Notes: generated by a model not told the origin, from the sequence alone. A DNA stretch of 64,000 nucleotides from Akkermansia muciniphila (GCA_945900775.1 CAMDJP010000001.1:17822-81821), one strand, 5' to 3'; positions 40,076 through 50,092 are shown, counted from the first letter of the stretch. Numbers and translations are program-made.

Positions 40076-41607
40076 AGAGCCAACTTCGAGTGCTGATCGT
40101 GGAGGATTCCGAATTTGACGCTCGAATCCTTGTCAGTCTCTTGCGCGCCGGTGGCTGCGAGGTGATTTCACGCCGTGTCGAGACGGCTGTCGCATTTACT
40201 GAAGCATTGTCGGAGCAACCGTGGGACCTAGTGCTGGCGGATTACAATCTGCCGCAATTCAGCGCTCCCGAGGCGTTGAAGCTCCTGCAGGAGCAGGGCG
40301 TTGATCTGCCATTTGTGATTATCTCTGGCGGTATCGGCGAGGACATCGCTGTAGCTGCGATGAAGGCCGGCGCACACGATTACCTGATGAAGGGCAATCT
40401 CACGCGCCTGCTGCCGGCGATTGAGCGCGAATTGCGCGAAGCGGAGGTCCGATTGGCTCGGAGAGCTGCCGAACACTCGCTCCGCGAGAGCGAAGCGCGC
40501 TATCGCCTGTTGTGGGAGACAGCTTCGGACGCGGTGCTCCTGATGGACACGGACAGCCGAATCTATTTCGCCAACCCAGCGACCTACCCCGTTTTCGGTT
40601 ATGTGCCGGAAGAATTGGTCGGGCAAAATCTTGCGATGTTACTGCCGGAAGAGTCGCAGAAAGCTAGGTCTGATTTGGTGCAGATGCTCCATTCGAGCGT
40701 GCGAGAGGCGGGTGACCGGCACCGGCGCGTGATGGAAACTCTCGGCCAACGGAAAGACGGCACGAGGGTAATCATCGAAATCGCCTTCAACGATATGGAG
40801 TTCCAGCACAAGCGCTGGTTCGTCGTCTTCATTCGTGACATCACCGCGCGCAAACAGGCCGAAGAAGAACTGCGCCAGACCCACGAGCAGTTCCGAGTGG
40901 CTCGCGAGATACAGCAGCGCCTCTTTCCGAAGGCTGCACCGCAGTTGCCTAGCTTCGATATCGCGGGCGTGTCGTATCCAGCCGAGGCGACCGGCGGTGA
41001 TTACTTCGATTACATTCCGATGCTCAATGGTTGCTGGGGTATTGTGGTCGGCGACGTCACTGGGCACGGGATTGGTCCGGCGCTCCTGATGGCCGAGACG
41101 CGCGCCTATCTAAGACTTCTCGCGCGGAACCGCGATGACGTGGGGGATATCCTCACGCGGGCCAATCGCGTGCTAGCAGAGGACGTGGGAAGTGAGCGCT
41201 TCGTGACCTTGCTGTTGGCGCAGATTGACCCGGAACGTAGAACCTTGCGCTACGCTAGTGCGGGGCATCCACCAGCTTATGTGCTGGGGCAGGATGGGGG
41301 CTTGCGTGCAGAATTGAAACGCACGGGTGTTCCGCTTGGGATTGATTCGGAGACGACTTACACCTCGTCAGAGCCTATTGAGCTGAAAACCGGCGATACG
41401 TTGACTTTCCTTACTGATGGCATAGAGGAAACAATGTCACCGAAAAACGAGTTTTTCGGAGATGGGCGAGTGCTGGAAGTTTTGCAAGGAAACCGGCATC
41501 TTCCGGCTGCCGCGATGGTTGATGCACTGCATCGAGCGGTGCGCGAATTTGCTTCGGGCGCACCGCAGATTGACGACTTCACGATTATCGTGATGAAAGT
41601 CACCTAG
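40072..41607 (+). CDS. response regulator - PAS - SpoIIE/RsbU-type PP2C phosphatase
   Basis: Receiver VLIVEDSEFDARI, LADYNLPQFSAPEAL; PAS RYRLLWETASDAVLLMDTDSRIYFANPA; phosphatase AREIQQRLFP, GGDYFDYIP, GDVTGHGIGPALLM. Confidence 0.93.
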   Translation: MKSQLRVLIVEDSEFDARILVSLLRAGGCEVISRRVETAVAFTEALSEQPWDLVLADYNLPQFSAPEALKLLQEQGVDLPFVIISGGIGEDIAVAAMKAGAHDYLMKGNLTRLLPAIERELREAEVRLARRAAEHSLRESEARYRLLWETASDAVLLMDTDSRIYFANPATYPVFGYVPEELVGQNLAMLLPEESQKARSDLVQMLHSSVREAGDRHRRVMETLGQRKDGTRVIIEIAFNDMEFQHKRWFVVFIRDITARKQAEEELRQTHEQFRVAREIQQRLFPKAAPQLPSFDIAGVSYPAEATGGDYFDYIPMLNGCWGIVVGDVTGHGIGPALLMAETRAYLRLLARNRDDVGDILTRANRVLAEDVGSERFVTLLLAQIDPERRTLRYASAGHPPAYVLGQDGGLRAELKRTGVPLGIDSETTYTSSEPIELKTGDTLTFLTDGIEETMSPKNEFFGDGRVLEVLQGNRHLPAAAMVDALHRAVREFASGAPQIDDFTIIVMKVT

Positions 41608-41686
41608 CGGGAAACGCGAAAAGATTTGAAAACGTCGAGCTGACGAATAGTATCCCTCTGCGTCTGCTTCAGACAGCGCAATGGTT

Positions 41687-41763
41687 CGGGACGTAGCGTA
41701 GCTTGGTAGCGCGCTTCCTTGGGGTGGAAGAGGTCGTGAGTTCAAATCTCACCGTCCCGACCA
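41687..41763 (+). tRNA. tRNA-Pro (anticodon GGG), CCA encoded
   Basis: Acceptor cgggacg/cgtcccg, anticodon stem-loop cttcc-ttGGGgt-ggaag, T-loop ttcaaatc, terminal acca. Confidence 0.95.
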
Positions 41764-41809
41764 TTTTGCGCAGAGAAGTCCGGGAGGATTAGTAATTGCA
41801 CATGCGCTA

Positions 41810-42964
41810 ATGATAACTGTCCTTTTCATTTCTTTATTGAGCAGTGCCGTCTCGGCCTTTTTTATTGTTCGTTTTTCCCACCTTCATCTACACGTCACGT
41901 CTGACACTGCATTTGGCGAAGGTCCTCAAAAAATTCATCACGAAATCACGCCTCGCATCGGTGGAGTGGCTATTGCGATTGGCCTAATCGCCGGTCTGTT
42001 AGCGGCAGTTCAAACTGATGTATTGTCCGGCAAGAAATTCCAAATGTGGATACTTTGTGTCACTCCCGTATTTTTCGCAGGTCTAGCGGAAGACATCACA
42101 AAAAAGGTCGGCGCGCGCTGGAGACTTGGCGCCGCCTTTGGAGCGGCATTACTCGCTTTGATTCTGCTTGATGGAGAAGTGCCTCCACTCGGCACCGCAG
42201 CATTCATTGGTCAACCTTTTTATCCCGCGCTCTGCGTTGCGTTCACTCTCTTCGCTGTTGGCGGCGTTACGCACGCCTTCAATATTATGGATGGTCTCCA
42301 CGGTTTATTGGGTGGCATGTCGATATTGACCCTCGCTGCTCTTGCGTGGATGTCGGACAGGATCGGAGATAGCGAGTTGTTTATTGCTTGCTTGAGTCTG
42401 CTCGGTGGCGTGTTTGGCTTTCTTATTTTCAATTTCCCATTTGGAAAACTCTTTGCCGGCGATGCTGGCGCCTATCTCATAGGGTTTGTGATTGCCGAGA
42501 TTTCTGTCCTGCTGAGCGCAAGACATCCAGAGGTCTCCCCGTGGTTTATCCTATTGCTGCTGGCGTATCCGGTAACAGAAGTCTTGTTTTCTATTTATCG
42601 GCGGTCTTTTTTGAAGCAGCAACCCGCAGGCAAACCCGACGGCTTGCATCTCCATTCGCTTTTATACAAACGAATTGGGATCTGGATTTGGGACGATGAC
42701 ACCAACGTCTTAGCCAAAGCGCTTTCCAATTCCTTCGCGACCGTCTTAGTGTGGGTTTTGATGTTATTGCCCTTGGGGATGGCGGTGCTTTTCTGCGATC
42801 GTCCTCCACTTCTGATCTGCGGCTGCATAGGTTTTATGCTTTGCTACGTTTCTCTGTACTGGGGATTGGTTCGATTCAAGACCCCACGGTGGCTGCTTTG
42901 GATTAAAGCCGTTCGCTACCATAAAAACGCGAAACGCCTCTTAGATCCCGCATGCCGCGAATGA
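41810..42964 (+). CDS. MraY/WecA-like glycosyltransferase family 4 (undecaprenyl-phosphate sugar-1-P transferase)
   Basis: HHEITPRIGGVAIAIGLIAG, LAEDITKKVGARWRL, AFNIMDGLHGLLGG, FPFGKLFAGDAGAYLIGF. Confidence 0.9.
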   Translation: MITVLFISLLSSAVSAFFIVRFSHLHLHVTSDTAFGEGPQKIHHEITPRIGGVAIAIGLIAGLLAAVQTDVLSGKKFQMWILCVTPVFFAGLAEDITKKVGARWRLGAAFGAALLALILLDGEVPPLGTAAFIGQPFYPALCVAFTLFAVGGVTHAFNIMDGLHGLLGGMSILTLAALAWMSDRIGDSELFIACLSLLGGVFGFLIFNFPFGKLFAGDAGAYLIGFVIAEISVLLSARHPEVSPWFILLLLAYPVTEVLFSIYRRSFLKQQPAGKPDGLHLHSLLYKRIGIWIWDDDTNVLAKALSNSFATVLVWVLMLLPLGMAVLFCDRPPLLICGCIGFMLCYVSLYWGLVRFKTPRWLLWIKAVRYHKNAKRLLDPACRE

Positions 42965-43047
42965 AATCTCTCTATTCGCTAAGGCGTTTTGCTCGTCACT
43001 AGGCCGAGTGATTGACTTTTCCATGCCTAACGTCTAAGTATTGTGTG

Positions 43048-44439
43048 ATGAAGAATGCTTTCATTTGCCTCTTGGGTGCTACAGTGGGCGTTTCTCACAT
43101 TGCCGGTGCGCCGGTCGATTTCGTTAAGGAAATACAACCACTTCTCGAATTCAACTGTGTGGCCTGCCACCGCGAAGGGTACGCGAAGGGGGGCTTACGA
43201 CTCGACCGCCGCGATGAGGCCTTCAAGGGTGGCGACTTGGGTGTTGGCATCGTTGCTGGAAAACCGGAGAAAAGCCCCGTTTATACTTGGACCGTGGTTC
43301 CAGCGGATGACGAGCGCTTGATGCCACCGAAGGCGAAGAACGGCCCATTGTCCAAGGACAAGACCGACCTCATTCGTGACTGGATAGCTCAAGGCGCTCA
43401 GTGGCCGAAGGATCTTGTGCTTATAGGGAAGAAAATCGATGAGATTGCTGGCGATGAGAAGACGCTCGCGATCGAACTGCACAAGCGCATCGTGAGTGCA
43501 ATAAGCGAGACATCCGCTTCGCAGATGAAGCCCTATACCTCGAAGATTCCGGGTGCCGACATCGAGTTTTCGATGCAGCCGATTCCCGCTGGCGACTTTG
43601 TCATGGGCAGCGCGACGGCTGAAGCGGGTCGCAAGACGGATGAAAGTCCCCAGCACAAGGTGAAGATTGCCCCTTTCTGGATGGGTAAATTCGAGGTGAC
43701 ATGGGATGAGTTTGAACTCTTCATGTATCCCGAGGAAGAGAAGCGCACGATGGTCCGCTTCGGCCCGACAAAGGAGGACAAGGTTCTTGACGCTGTCAGT
43801 CGACCGACCAAGCCGTACGTGGAGATGAGCTTCGGTATGGGTAAAGTCGGTTTTCCTGCGATTTCGATGACGCACTATGCGGCTAATAAGTATTGTCAGT
43901 GGCTCAGCTCGAAGACGGGGCATTTCTATCGCCTGCCAACCGAAGCGGAGTGGGAATACGCCTGTCGTGCTGGCACGCAGACGGCCTATTCGTGGGGCGA
44001 CGATCCGAAGCTGGCGAAGGAATATGCGTGGTTCGAGAACAACAGCGAGTTCAAGTACCAGAAGATTGGCAAGAAGAAGCCAAATGCATGGGGTCTCCAC
44101 GACATGCACGGCAACGTCGCCGAGTGGTGTATCGACCAGTACGCCGCAGATTACGCCCGATTCAAAGCATCAGTAACCGAAAATCCGTGGACGAAATCCA
44201 CTACACCCTATCCACACGTGGCTCGTGGCGGCTCATGGGATGACGCACCGGATAAACTCCGCAGCGCGGCGCGGCGCGCCTCGGACAAGTCATGGAAACA
44301 GCAGGACCCTCAACTCCCGAAGAGCATCTGGTATCTTACCGACGCCCAGTTCCTCGGCTTCCGCGTCGTACGTCCGCTCAAAGTGCCCTCGGCCGAAGAG
44401 TTGCAGGCCTTCTGGAACAACGGTGTGGAACGCGAGTAA
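43048..44439 (+). CDS. PSCyt1-like cytochrome c domain fused to SUMF1/FGE-like domain, secreted
   Basis: FNCVACHREGYAKGGLRLDRRDEAFKGG; then IPAGDFVMGS, YRLPTEAEWEYACRAGTQTAYSWG, HGNVAEWCIDQY, RGGSWDDAP, FLGFRVVRP. Confidence 0.9.
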   Translation: MKNAFICLLGATVGVSHIAGAPVDFVKEIQPLLEFNCVACHREGYAKGGLRLDRRDEAFKGGDLGVGIVAGKPEKSPVYTWTVVPADDERLMPPKAKNGPLSKDKTDLIRDWIAQGAQWPKDLVLIGKKIDEIAGDEKTLAIELHKRIVSAISETSASQMKPYTSKIPGADIEFSMQPIPAGDFVMGSATAEAGRKTDESPQHKVKIAPFWMGKFEVTWDEFELFMYPEEEKRTMVRFGPTKEDKVLDAVSRPTKPYVEMSFGMGKVGFPAISMTHYAANKYCQWLSSKTGHFYRLPTEAEWEYACRAGTQTAYSWGDDPKLAKEYAWFENNSEFKYQKIGKKKPNAWGLHDMHGNVAEWCIDQYAADYARFKASVTENPWTKSTTPYPHVARGGSWDDAPDKLRSAARRASDKSWKQQDPQLPKSIWYLTDAQFLGFRVVRPLKVPSAEELQAFWNNGVERE

Positions 44440-44663
44440 CTCGAAGCCTGAGCGGTTCATCGATTCGCGACCGCAGGGAGTAAAAACACGAGAATCCTTG
44501 CGCGACCCTTCCAGGGCCTGATGGGACTGAAAGCACCAGTTTTGCGCCGGGTTACCCAACAGTTTTTTCGGTGATGGACAATTCACACGGGAGACGATAG
44601 AGAATCACCCGCTCCAGCGACACAGCACGCGCCGGCGCACCGAAGAACGAACCTAAACGATTT

Positions 44664-46034
44664 ATGAACCAAAACACACCGCTGAACCCGAGCTTTTCGC
44701 GCCGGGATTTCCTCTCCAACACCACCAAGGCGACAGCTGCCGCCTCGCTGCTCGGCACGCTGCCGATTGAGCGTTTCGCTCTTGGCGCCTCGCCGAGCGA
44801 CACGGTGAAGGTCGCTCTCATCGGCTGCGGCGGGCGCGGTTCCGGCGCGGCGAACCAAGCCCTGAGCACTGACGGCTCCGTTAAGCTCGTGGCCGCGGCG
44901 GACGTGCATCCGGACCGGATGAATGGCGCCATCGGCAATCTTACGAAGGGTCACAAGGACAAGGTGGACATTAAGAAGGAGAACATGTTTCTCGGGTTCG
45001 ACGGTTATAAGAAAGCCATCTCGCTCGCCGACGTGGTGATTCTTGCCACGCCGCCGGGCTTTCGCCCGATGCAGTTCGAGGAGGCGGTGCGCCAGGGCAA
45101 ACACGTGTTCATGGAGAAGCCGGTCTGCGTGGACGCGCCCGGCTTCCGCAAAGTGATGGCTGCCGCCCAAGAGGCGAAGAAGAAGAACCTCAAGGTCGGC
45201 GTCGGTCTTCAGCGGCATCATCAGGCTGGGTATCTGGAGACGATGAAGCGCCTGCATGACGGCGCCATTGGTGACATCGTGGCGATGCGCGCCTACTGGA
45301 ATGGCAACACCCCGTGGGTGCGTCGCCGCGACGAACTCGAAAAACAATACGGCCGCAAGCTCACCGAGATGGAGTACCAACTCCGCAATTGGTACTACTT
45401 CGTCTGGCTCTGCGGCGACCATATCGCCGAGCAGCACATCCATAATCTCGATGTCATTAACTGGGTGAAAAAAGGCCCGCCCGTCCGCGCTCGCGGCAAC
45501 GGTGGTTGCGAAACCCGCAAAGGCAAGGACTACGGCGAAATCTTCGACCACCATGTCGTCGAGTTCACATACGAAGACGGCTCCGTCTGCTTCAGCCAGT
45601 GCCGCCATCAGCAGGGTTGCTGGAACGATGTCTCCGAGTCTGTCATCGGTACGAAGGGCAAGAGCGACATCAGCCGCCATACCATCACCGGCGACAACGC
45701 ATGGCGCTTCCAAGCCCAAGACCAAGCCAAGCGCAAGGATGCTTACCAGCAGGAGCACGACAACCTCTTCGCCGCCATCCGCAACAACACTCCGTTCAAC
45801 GAAGCCGAGTATGGCGCGACCAGCTCGATGACCTCTGTACTCGGTCGCATGGCGACCTACTCGGGCAAGGAGGTCACTTGGGATCAGGCCATCAAATCTG
45901 AAGTGGACACGATGGTTCCGAACATCGACAAGGTGTCGTTCGAAGAGGCGATGCAGCTAATGCCGAAGAGCCTGCCGGATCCGGTCACCGGACTCTACAA
46001 GCTGTCCGTGCCCGGCCAGACCACCGTCATCTAA
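44664..46034 (+). CDS. Gfo/Idh/MocA family oxidoreductase with Tat-type signal
   Basis: FSRRDFLSNTTKATAAASLLGTLP; VALIGCGGRGSGAANQAL; HVFMEKPVCVDAPGFRKVM. Confidence 0.92.
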   Translation: MNQNTPLNPSFSRRDFLSNTTKATAAASLLGTLPIERFALGASPSDTVKVALIGCGGRGSGAANQALSTDGSVKLVAAADVHPDRMNGAIGNLTKGHKDKVDIKKENMFLGFDGYKKAISLADVVILATPPGFRPMQFEEAVRQGKHVFMEKPVCVDAPGFRKVMAAAQEAKKKNLKVGVGLQRHHQAGYLETMKRLHDGAIGDIVAMRAYWNGNTPWVRRRDELEKQYGRKLTEMEYQLRNWYYFVWLCGDHIAEQHIHNLDVINWVKKGPPVRARGNGGCETRKGKDYGEIFDHHVVEFTYEDGSVCFSQCRHQQGCWNDVSESVIGTKGKSDISRHTITGDNAWRFQAQDQAKRKDAYQQEHDNLFAAIRNNTPFNEAEYGATSSMTSVLGRMATYSGKEVTWDQAIKSEVDTMVPNIDKVSFEEAMQLMPKSLPDPVTGLYKLSVPGQTTVI

Positions 46035-46056
46035 TTAAGTGTTTCCGTTTTCTCAT

Positions 46057-46093
46057 AACACCCGCATCTGGCGACAGGTGCGGGTGTTTTGTT
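46057..46093 (+). terminator. Rho-independent terminator after MocA-like gene
   Basis: aacacccgca (46057-46066) / tgcgggtgtt (46079-46088) then ttgttt. Confidence 0.85.
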
Positions 46094-47088
46094 TACTACT
46101 ACTCACTGGTTGCGCAACGACACGCGAGGAAATAGGCCGCGAAACGCTCTCTCGCCTCGAGTTCGCTCAGCCCGCGATGGGCACGATGTTCCGTATCGTT
46201 CTCTACGCATCAGATCAAAAACGTGGCGAGGCGGCTGCGAAGGCCGCCTTTGCCCGTGTCATCGAACTCGAGCGCGCGATGACCGACTACAATCCCGAAA
46301 GTGAACTGCTTCGCCTCTGCCGCCAACCGCACGGCCAGCCGATTCATGTAAGCCACGATCTCTTCGCCGCGTTGCGATACGCTCGTGAGTTAGCCGAATT
46401 GACTAGCGGTGCGGTTGACCCGACCGTCGGCCCCTATGTCCAGCTCTGGCGTCGCGGCCGTCGTCAACGTGAATTACCAGCGCCCGAAAAGATTGCCGAG
46501 GCAGCTCCTGCTGTCGGCTGGAAAAAGTTTCAACTCGATCCCACAAAGCAGACCGTTACGTTGTTCGCACCGAACATGCGCCTCGACCTCGGCGGCGTTG
46601 GAAAAGGGTACGCGGCTGATGCGGCGCTGACGCTATTGCGAAATCGCGGCATCACGGCGGCTCTCGTCGCCGCCAGTGGCGATCTTGCCATTGGTGATCC
46701 GCCGCCGGGCAAGACTGGCTGGGATATTGGATTGATGTCCTTCACCAGTGATAAACCGGGCCAGCAGGTGACGCTTCGAAATTGTGCCGTCTCCACTTCG
46801 GGCGACACCGAACAGTTTCTGTTGTTCGACGGCGTGCGTTACTCCCACATCGTGGACCCGCGTACCGGTCGCGCGCTCACAAACCGCGTTAGCGCCAACG
46901 TTGTTGCGCCAACGGCCACGCAGAGTGACCTCCTAGCCACAGCCGTTTGCGTGCTCGGGGCGGAGAAAAGCTTGGAGATTTTCAGAAAGCTCGACGGAGT
47001 TCATTTCCGCGCTGTCATGCTGCGTGGTGAAAAGCCGTCGGAAATCGTTTCGCCCGAATTCCCGCCAGCAAAAAAGACAGAGAAGTGA
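46078..47088 (+). CDS. FAD:protein FMN transferase (ApbE family lipoprotein); likely GTG start within terminator arm
   Basis: Lipobox VRVFCLLLLTGC; AQPAMGTMFRIVLYA, GGVGKGYAADAALTLLR, ALVAASGDLAIG, YSHIVDPRTGRAL. Confidence 0.88.
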   Translation: MRVFCLLLLTGCATTREEIGRETLSRLEFAQPAMGTMFRIVLYASDQKRGEAAAKAAFARVIELERAMTDYNPESELLRLCRQPHGQPIHVSHDLFAALRYARELAELTSGAVDPTVGPYVQLWRRGRRQRELPAPEKIAEAAPAVGWKKFQLDPTKQTVTLFAPNMRLDLGGVGKGYAADAALTLLRNRGITAALVAASGDLAIGDPPPGKTGWDIGLMSFTSDKPGQQVTLRNCAVSTSGDTEQFLLFDGVRYSHIVDPRTGRALTNRVSANVVAPTATQSDLLATAVCVLGAEKSLEIFRKLDGVHFRAVMLRGEKPSEIVSPEFPPAKKTEK

Positions 47089-47111
47089 GCGCCGCGTAAT
47101 CGTCGATGGCG

Positions 47112-48131
47112 TCAGGTCACCAACCGTTCGCGCAGTTGTGCTACGCTCGCGGTGCCCGTGGTGCCAAGCTGGTGGATAACCACCGAGGATGCGACCATCG
47201 CAATCTCTAGCGCCTCGCCCAGTGCGGCCCCGGCGGCGAACGCACAGGTGAGGTTCGCCGTCACCGCATCGCCCGCGCCGACAATGTCGATTTCGCCCCG
47301 CACCGGCAGTGAAGCGACATGCTCCACCGCTCCCGCCGCGTTGGCTCCGATGATTCCCTCCTCCGAAAGAGTGACGAAAACAGGTCTGCTGGTTTTTCGG
47401 GCGAGCTCTGCCGCGGCCTGTTTTACTTCCGAGAGGCTGGAGGATTCTCTGCTTCCAGTCATAGCCGTTAGTTCTGCGCGGTTCATTTTGAGAGAGACCG
47501 CTGGCCAACCGCACAAGCCGCGTCGGCTATCGCCGAGAATCAGAAGTTTCGGACGACTACTCGCGATTTCGCCAGCCGCATCGAGCAGGCGATTAGTCAC
47601 CACGCCGGTTTCCCGGACATCGACTTGGTCGAGCAGGATGATGGCGTCGACCGTCGCCGCGATTTCCCGCAGCGAAGCGATGAGTTGCTCTTGAACTACG
47701 GTGGGCGTCGGCGATGAATTCTTGCTGTCGAGCCGGCTCAACTCTTCGGGCGGGCGCGTGGGGTGGATGACGAGCGGTTTGCAGTAGGTGAAGGTGCGGC
47801 GCTCGGCGGTCTGGAGGAAGTATTCCATCCGCACGCCCGGCATTTGGCGCAGAGCGCGCTGCAGTTCGTAACCCTCGCCGTCCTCACCGCAGAAGCCGAC
47901 CGGCCGAAGCTCGCCCACGCCGAGCGCGACGAGGTTGTTGAGGATGGTTCCTGCGCCGCCCGGTTGACTGCGGACGTTCACCACATTGTAGACAGGCAAG
48001 CCGGTCTCGATCGATGTCTCGGCACGTGCTGGGTCGATTTCGAGGTAACGATCGAGGCAGAAGTCGCCCACCACCGCGATGCGCAGCGCCGCGTATCTGC
48101 TGGTGATATCCTGTAGGCGTTCCCGGTTCAC
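47112..48131 (-). CDS. PfkB/RfaE-type carbohydrate kinase
   Basis: VVGDFCLDRYLEIDP, QPGGAGTILNNLVALG, EIDIVGAGDAVTANLTCAFAAG. Confidence 0.87.
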   Translation of the reverse strand: MNRERLQDITSRYAALRIAVVGDFCLDRYLEIDPARAETSIETGLPVYNVVNVRSQPGGAGTILNNLVALGVGELRPVGFCGEDGEGYELQRALRQMPGVRMEYFLQTAERRTFTYCKPLVIHPTRPPEELSRLDSKNSSPTPTVVQEQLIASLREIAATVDAIILLDQVDVRETGVVTNRLLDAAGEIASSRPKLLILGDSRRGLCGWPAVSLKMNRAELTAMTGSRESSSLSEVKQAAAELARKTSRPVFVTLSEEGIIGANAAGAVEHVASLPVRGEIDIVGAGDAVTANLTCAFAAGAALGEALEIAMVASSVVIHQLGTTGTASVAQLRERLVT

Positions 48132-49243
48132 GCGCTATGAGTGAGTTCGTGCAATAGGTGCTGGACGAAGACGAGGTTGTCACATTCTAGATAATGCATC
48201 TCGCCGCCCATTCGCGAGAAGCTCTTGCAAAAGCGGAGGTAGTAGGCCGGATTGTCTTTGGGCGGCTCGCCCTGCGTCCAGTCCCAGTTCCCGCCATCCT
48301 GCAGGTCCACCACGTACATGCTGTGGCCCTTCACAATCGGCCGGTTGGCCTGCAGGCGAAGGTTGTTCACGCAGCTGAGGCTCTTCTCGAAGACCTGAGG
48401 ACCCATGATGGCCGAGCCGACGGAGAGAACCGCGCCGCCGTCGAGGCCTTCCACCGCGGTGCTGAAGAGACGGAAGTCGGTCGTAGCCGCGCGGCCGAGC
48501 ACAGCGCCGTTGAACATCGGGTGGTTGGAGATGATGTCATAGCCGATGCCGGGATGGACAGTGATTGGGATGTTCCGGCGGAACGCCTGCGCCAAAACAG
48601 AGCTTGCCTTCCACGGATGCTTCACCTCGATACGGCCCGACGGTAGGCGATGACGAAGGATTACCTGCAACAGCTCAGCCCGCGCCGGCGCGAGTGGATG
48701 AGATGGCTCGGCGCGAAGCTGATTTTCCAATTCGTCGCTGCTAGGAAGGATTACGCCATCGTCCGCGATGAAGCGGCCAAGACTTCGCCCGAAACCATCC
48801 TCACGCAACGCACCGACGAGTAGCGCGAGGTGAATATTGCGCCCCGTCTCGTCCCACGCGCCGAACGTGCCAGTGGCGACATTTTTCGCGACACTCTCGG
48901 TGGAGCGGCCGAGAAACGCCCATTCCCAGTCGTGGATGATGCCGGCGCCGTTGGTGGCGAGGTGCGTGATCCAGTCACCGTCCATCAATCGGTCGAGAAT
49001 GAGATGGCCGCCGTTCTTGAGCAGGTGAGCGCCGTAGATGAGTAACACGCTCGCACCGCGGACGCGCGCCGCACGAATGTTTTCTGTAGCGTGGCGGATG
49101 AGCTTGGCGGTCATTTCGCCGCAGGGCGGCAGGGGACGGTCGAGTGGCACGAGCGTCTCCTCGATGGTCGCCATGCTCGCGCGCTCGGCGAGCGGGAAGA
49201 CCTTGAGCTTCGTGAGGTCGAGCGGTTCGGGAAACGGTTGCAT
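48128..49243 (-). CDS. uncharacterised protein, tentatively deoxyhypusine-synthase-like fold
   Basis: DWITHLATNGAGIIHDWEWAFLGRSTESVAKNVATGTFGAWDETG; ITVHPGIGYDIISNHPMFNGAVLGRAATTDFRLF; ATGA overlap with PfkB-type gene. Fold assignment tentative. Confidence 0.45.
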   Translation of the reverse strand: MQPFPEPLDLTKLKVFPLAERASMATIEETLVPLDRPLPPCGEMTAKLIRHATENIRAARVRGASVLLIYGAHLLKNGGHLILDRLMDGDWITHLATNGAGIIHDWEWAFLGRSTESVAKNVATGTFGAWDETGRNIHLALLVGALREDGFGRSLGRFIADDGVILPSSDELENQLRAEPSHPLAPARAELLQVILRHRLPSGRIEVKHPWKASSVLAQAFRRNIPITVHPGIGYDIISNHPMFNGAVLGRAATTDFRLFSTAVEGLDGGAVLSVGSAIMGPQVFEKSLSCVNNLRLQANRPIVKGHSMYVVDLQDGGNWDWTQGEPPKDNPAYYLRFCKSFSRMGGEMHYLECDNLVFVQHLLHELTHSA

Positions 49244-49258
49244 ACGTTGGCGATGAGC

Positions 49259-50092
49259 TTAAGCGTCCAGCAACCGCGCAAGCAAGGCGTCTGGCTCGCG
49301 GTAATCGGGGATGAGAGCGTCCGCGCCAGCAGCAATTAAAGCACGGCGCTTGTGCGACTCCATCACACCAGAGCCGTTTTGCAACTCGTCGCTAGCGACG
49401 CCGATAGCGAGACCGCCGATTTTTTTCGTCGCTTCGATTTCGACGGCGCCGTCGCCGAATGACAGTAGGCGTGAGCTATTGATCTGCTCCTCTCGCAAGA
49501 TTTGTTCAAGGTGTGCCAGCTTAGAGAAAGTCCGGCGAGGCTTACTGCCGATGACACGTCCACCGAAGAAGCGGCCGACGCCAATTAATTCACTTTCCAC
49601 GCGGACGCGATCCTCGACCGTGCCGCTCAGGATGAAGAGTTTCATGCCGCGCGCAGCGAGCTTTTCTAAAATAACGACCGCGCCATGCACGACGAAGTCT
49701 TCGGGGCGCATCTTCGCTTCGTGGACTTTCGCAGAACGCTCGACAATGTTCCGGTCGAGCGAATCCTGGAACTGTTGTCGCAGCGCCTCAGGATCAGGCG
49801 GTGTACCGCCGCGCTCGCGGACGCGCTCAGCGAACCGCTCCATCTGGTGAATAGTCAGTTTACCGTTCAGCGCATAGATGTCGGCGAGCATCATCTCGTG
49901 CAGGGCCGATTCCGTGTCGCCTACGCGGCGCGGCAGGAGCGGAAGGAAAATCTCCAGCATGATTTCCGGCCAGCCGTGGCGCAACCACGAGAGTGTGCCG
50001 TCGAAGTCGAAGACGACGTGTGTGATGCCCGGCCGAGGCGCGAAACTTGCCGACGCCTCGAACGCGCTCGTCTTCGTCGTCGCAGAAACCAT
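49259..50092 (-). CDS. HAD-superfamily hydrolase
   Basis: VVFDFDGTLSWLRHGWPEIM; LFILSGTVEDRVRVESEL; LLSFGDGAVEIEATKKIGGLAIGVA. Confidence 0.88.
   Translation of the reverse strand: MVSATTKTSAFEASASFAPRPGITHVVFDFDGTLSWLRHGWPEIMLEIFLPLLPRRVGDTESALHEMMLADIYALNGKLTIHQMERFAERVRERGGTPPDPEALRQQFQDSLDRNIVERSAKVHEAKMRPEDFVVHGAVVILEKLAARGMKLFILSGTVEDRVRVESELIGVGRFFGGRVIGSKPRRTFSKLAHLEQILREEQINSSRLLSFGDGAVEIEATKKIGGLAIGVASDELQNGSGVMESHKRRALIAAGADALIPDYREPDALLARLLDA

Noticed and set aside
44440-44663. Intergenic region before the MocA-like gene as a possible riboswitch or sRNA
   Set aside because: No convincing conserved motif or strong hairpin visible by eye
44583-45758. 391-aa minus-strand ORF with hydrophobic Val/Leu-rich stretches
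   Set aside because: Antisense shadow of the MocA-like oxidoreductase gene
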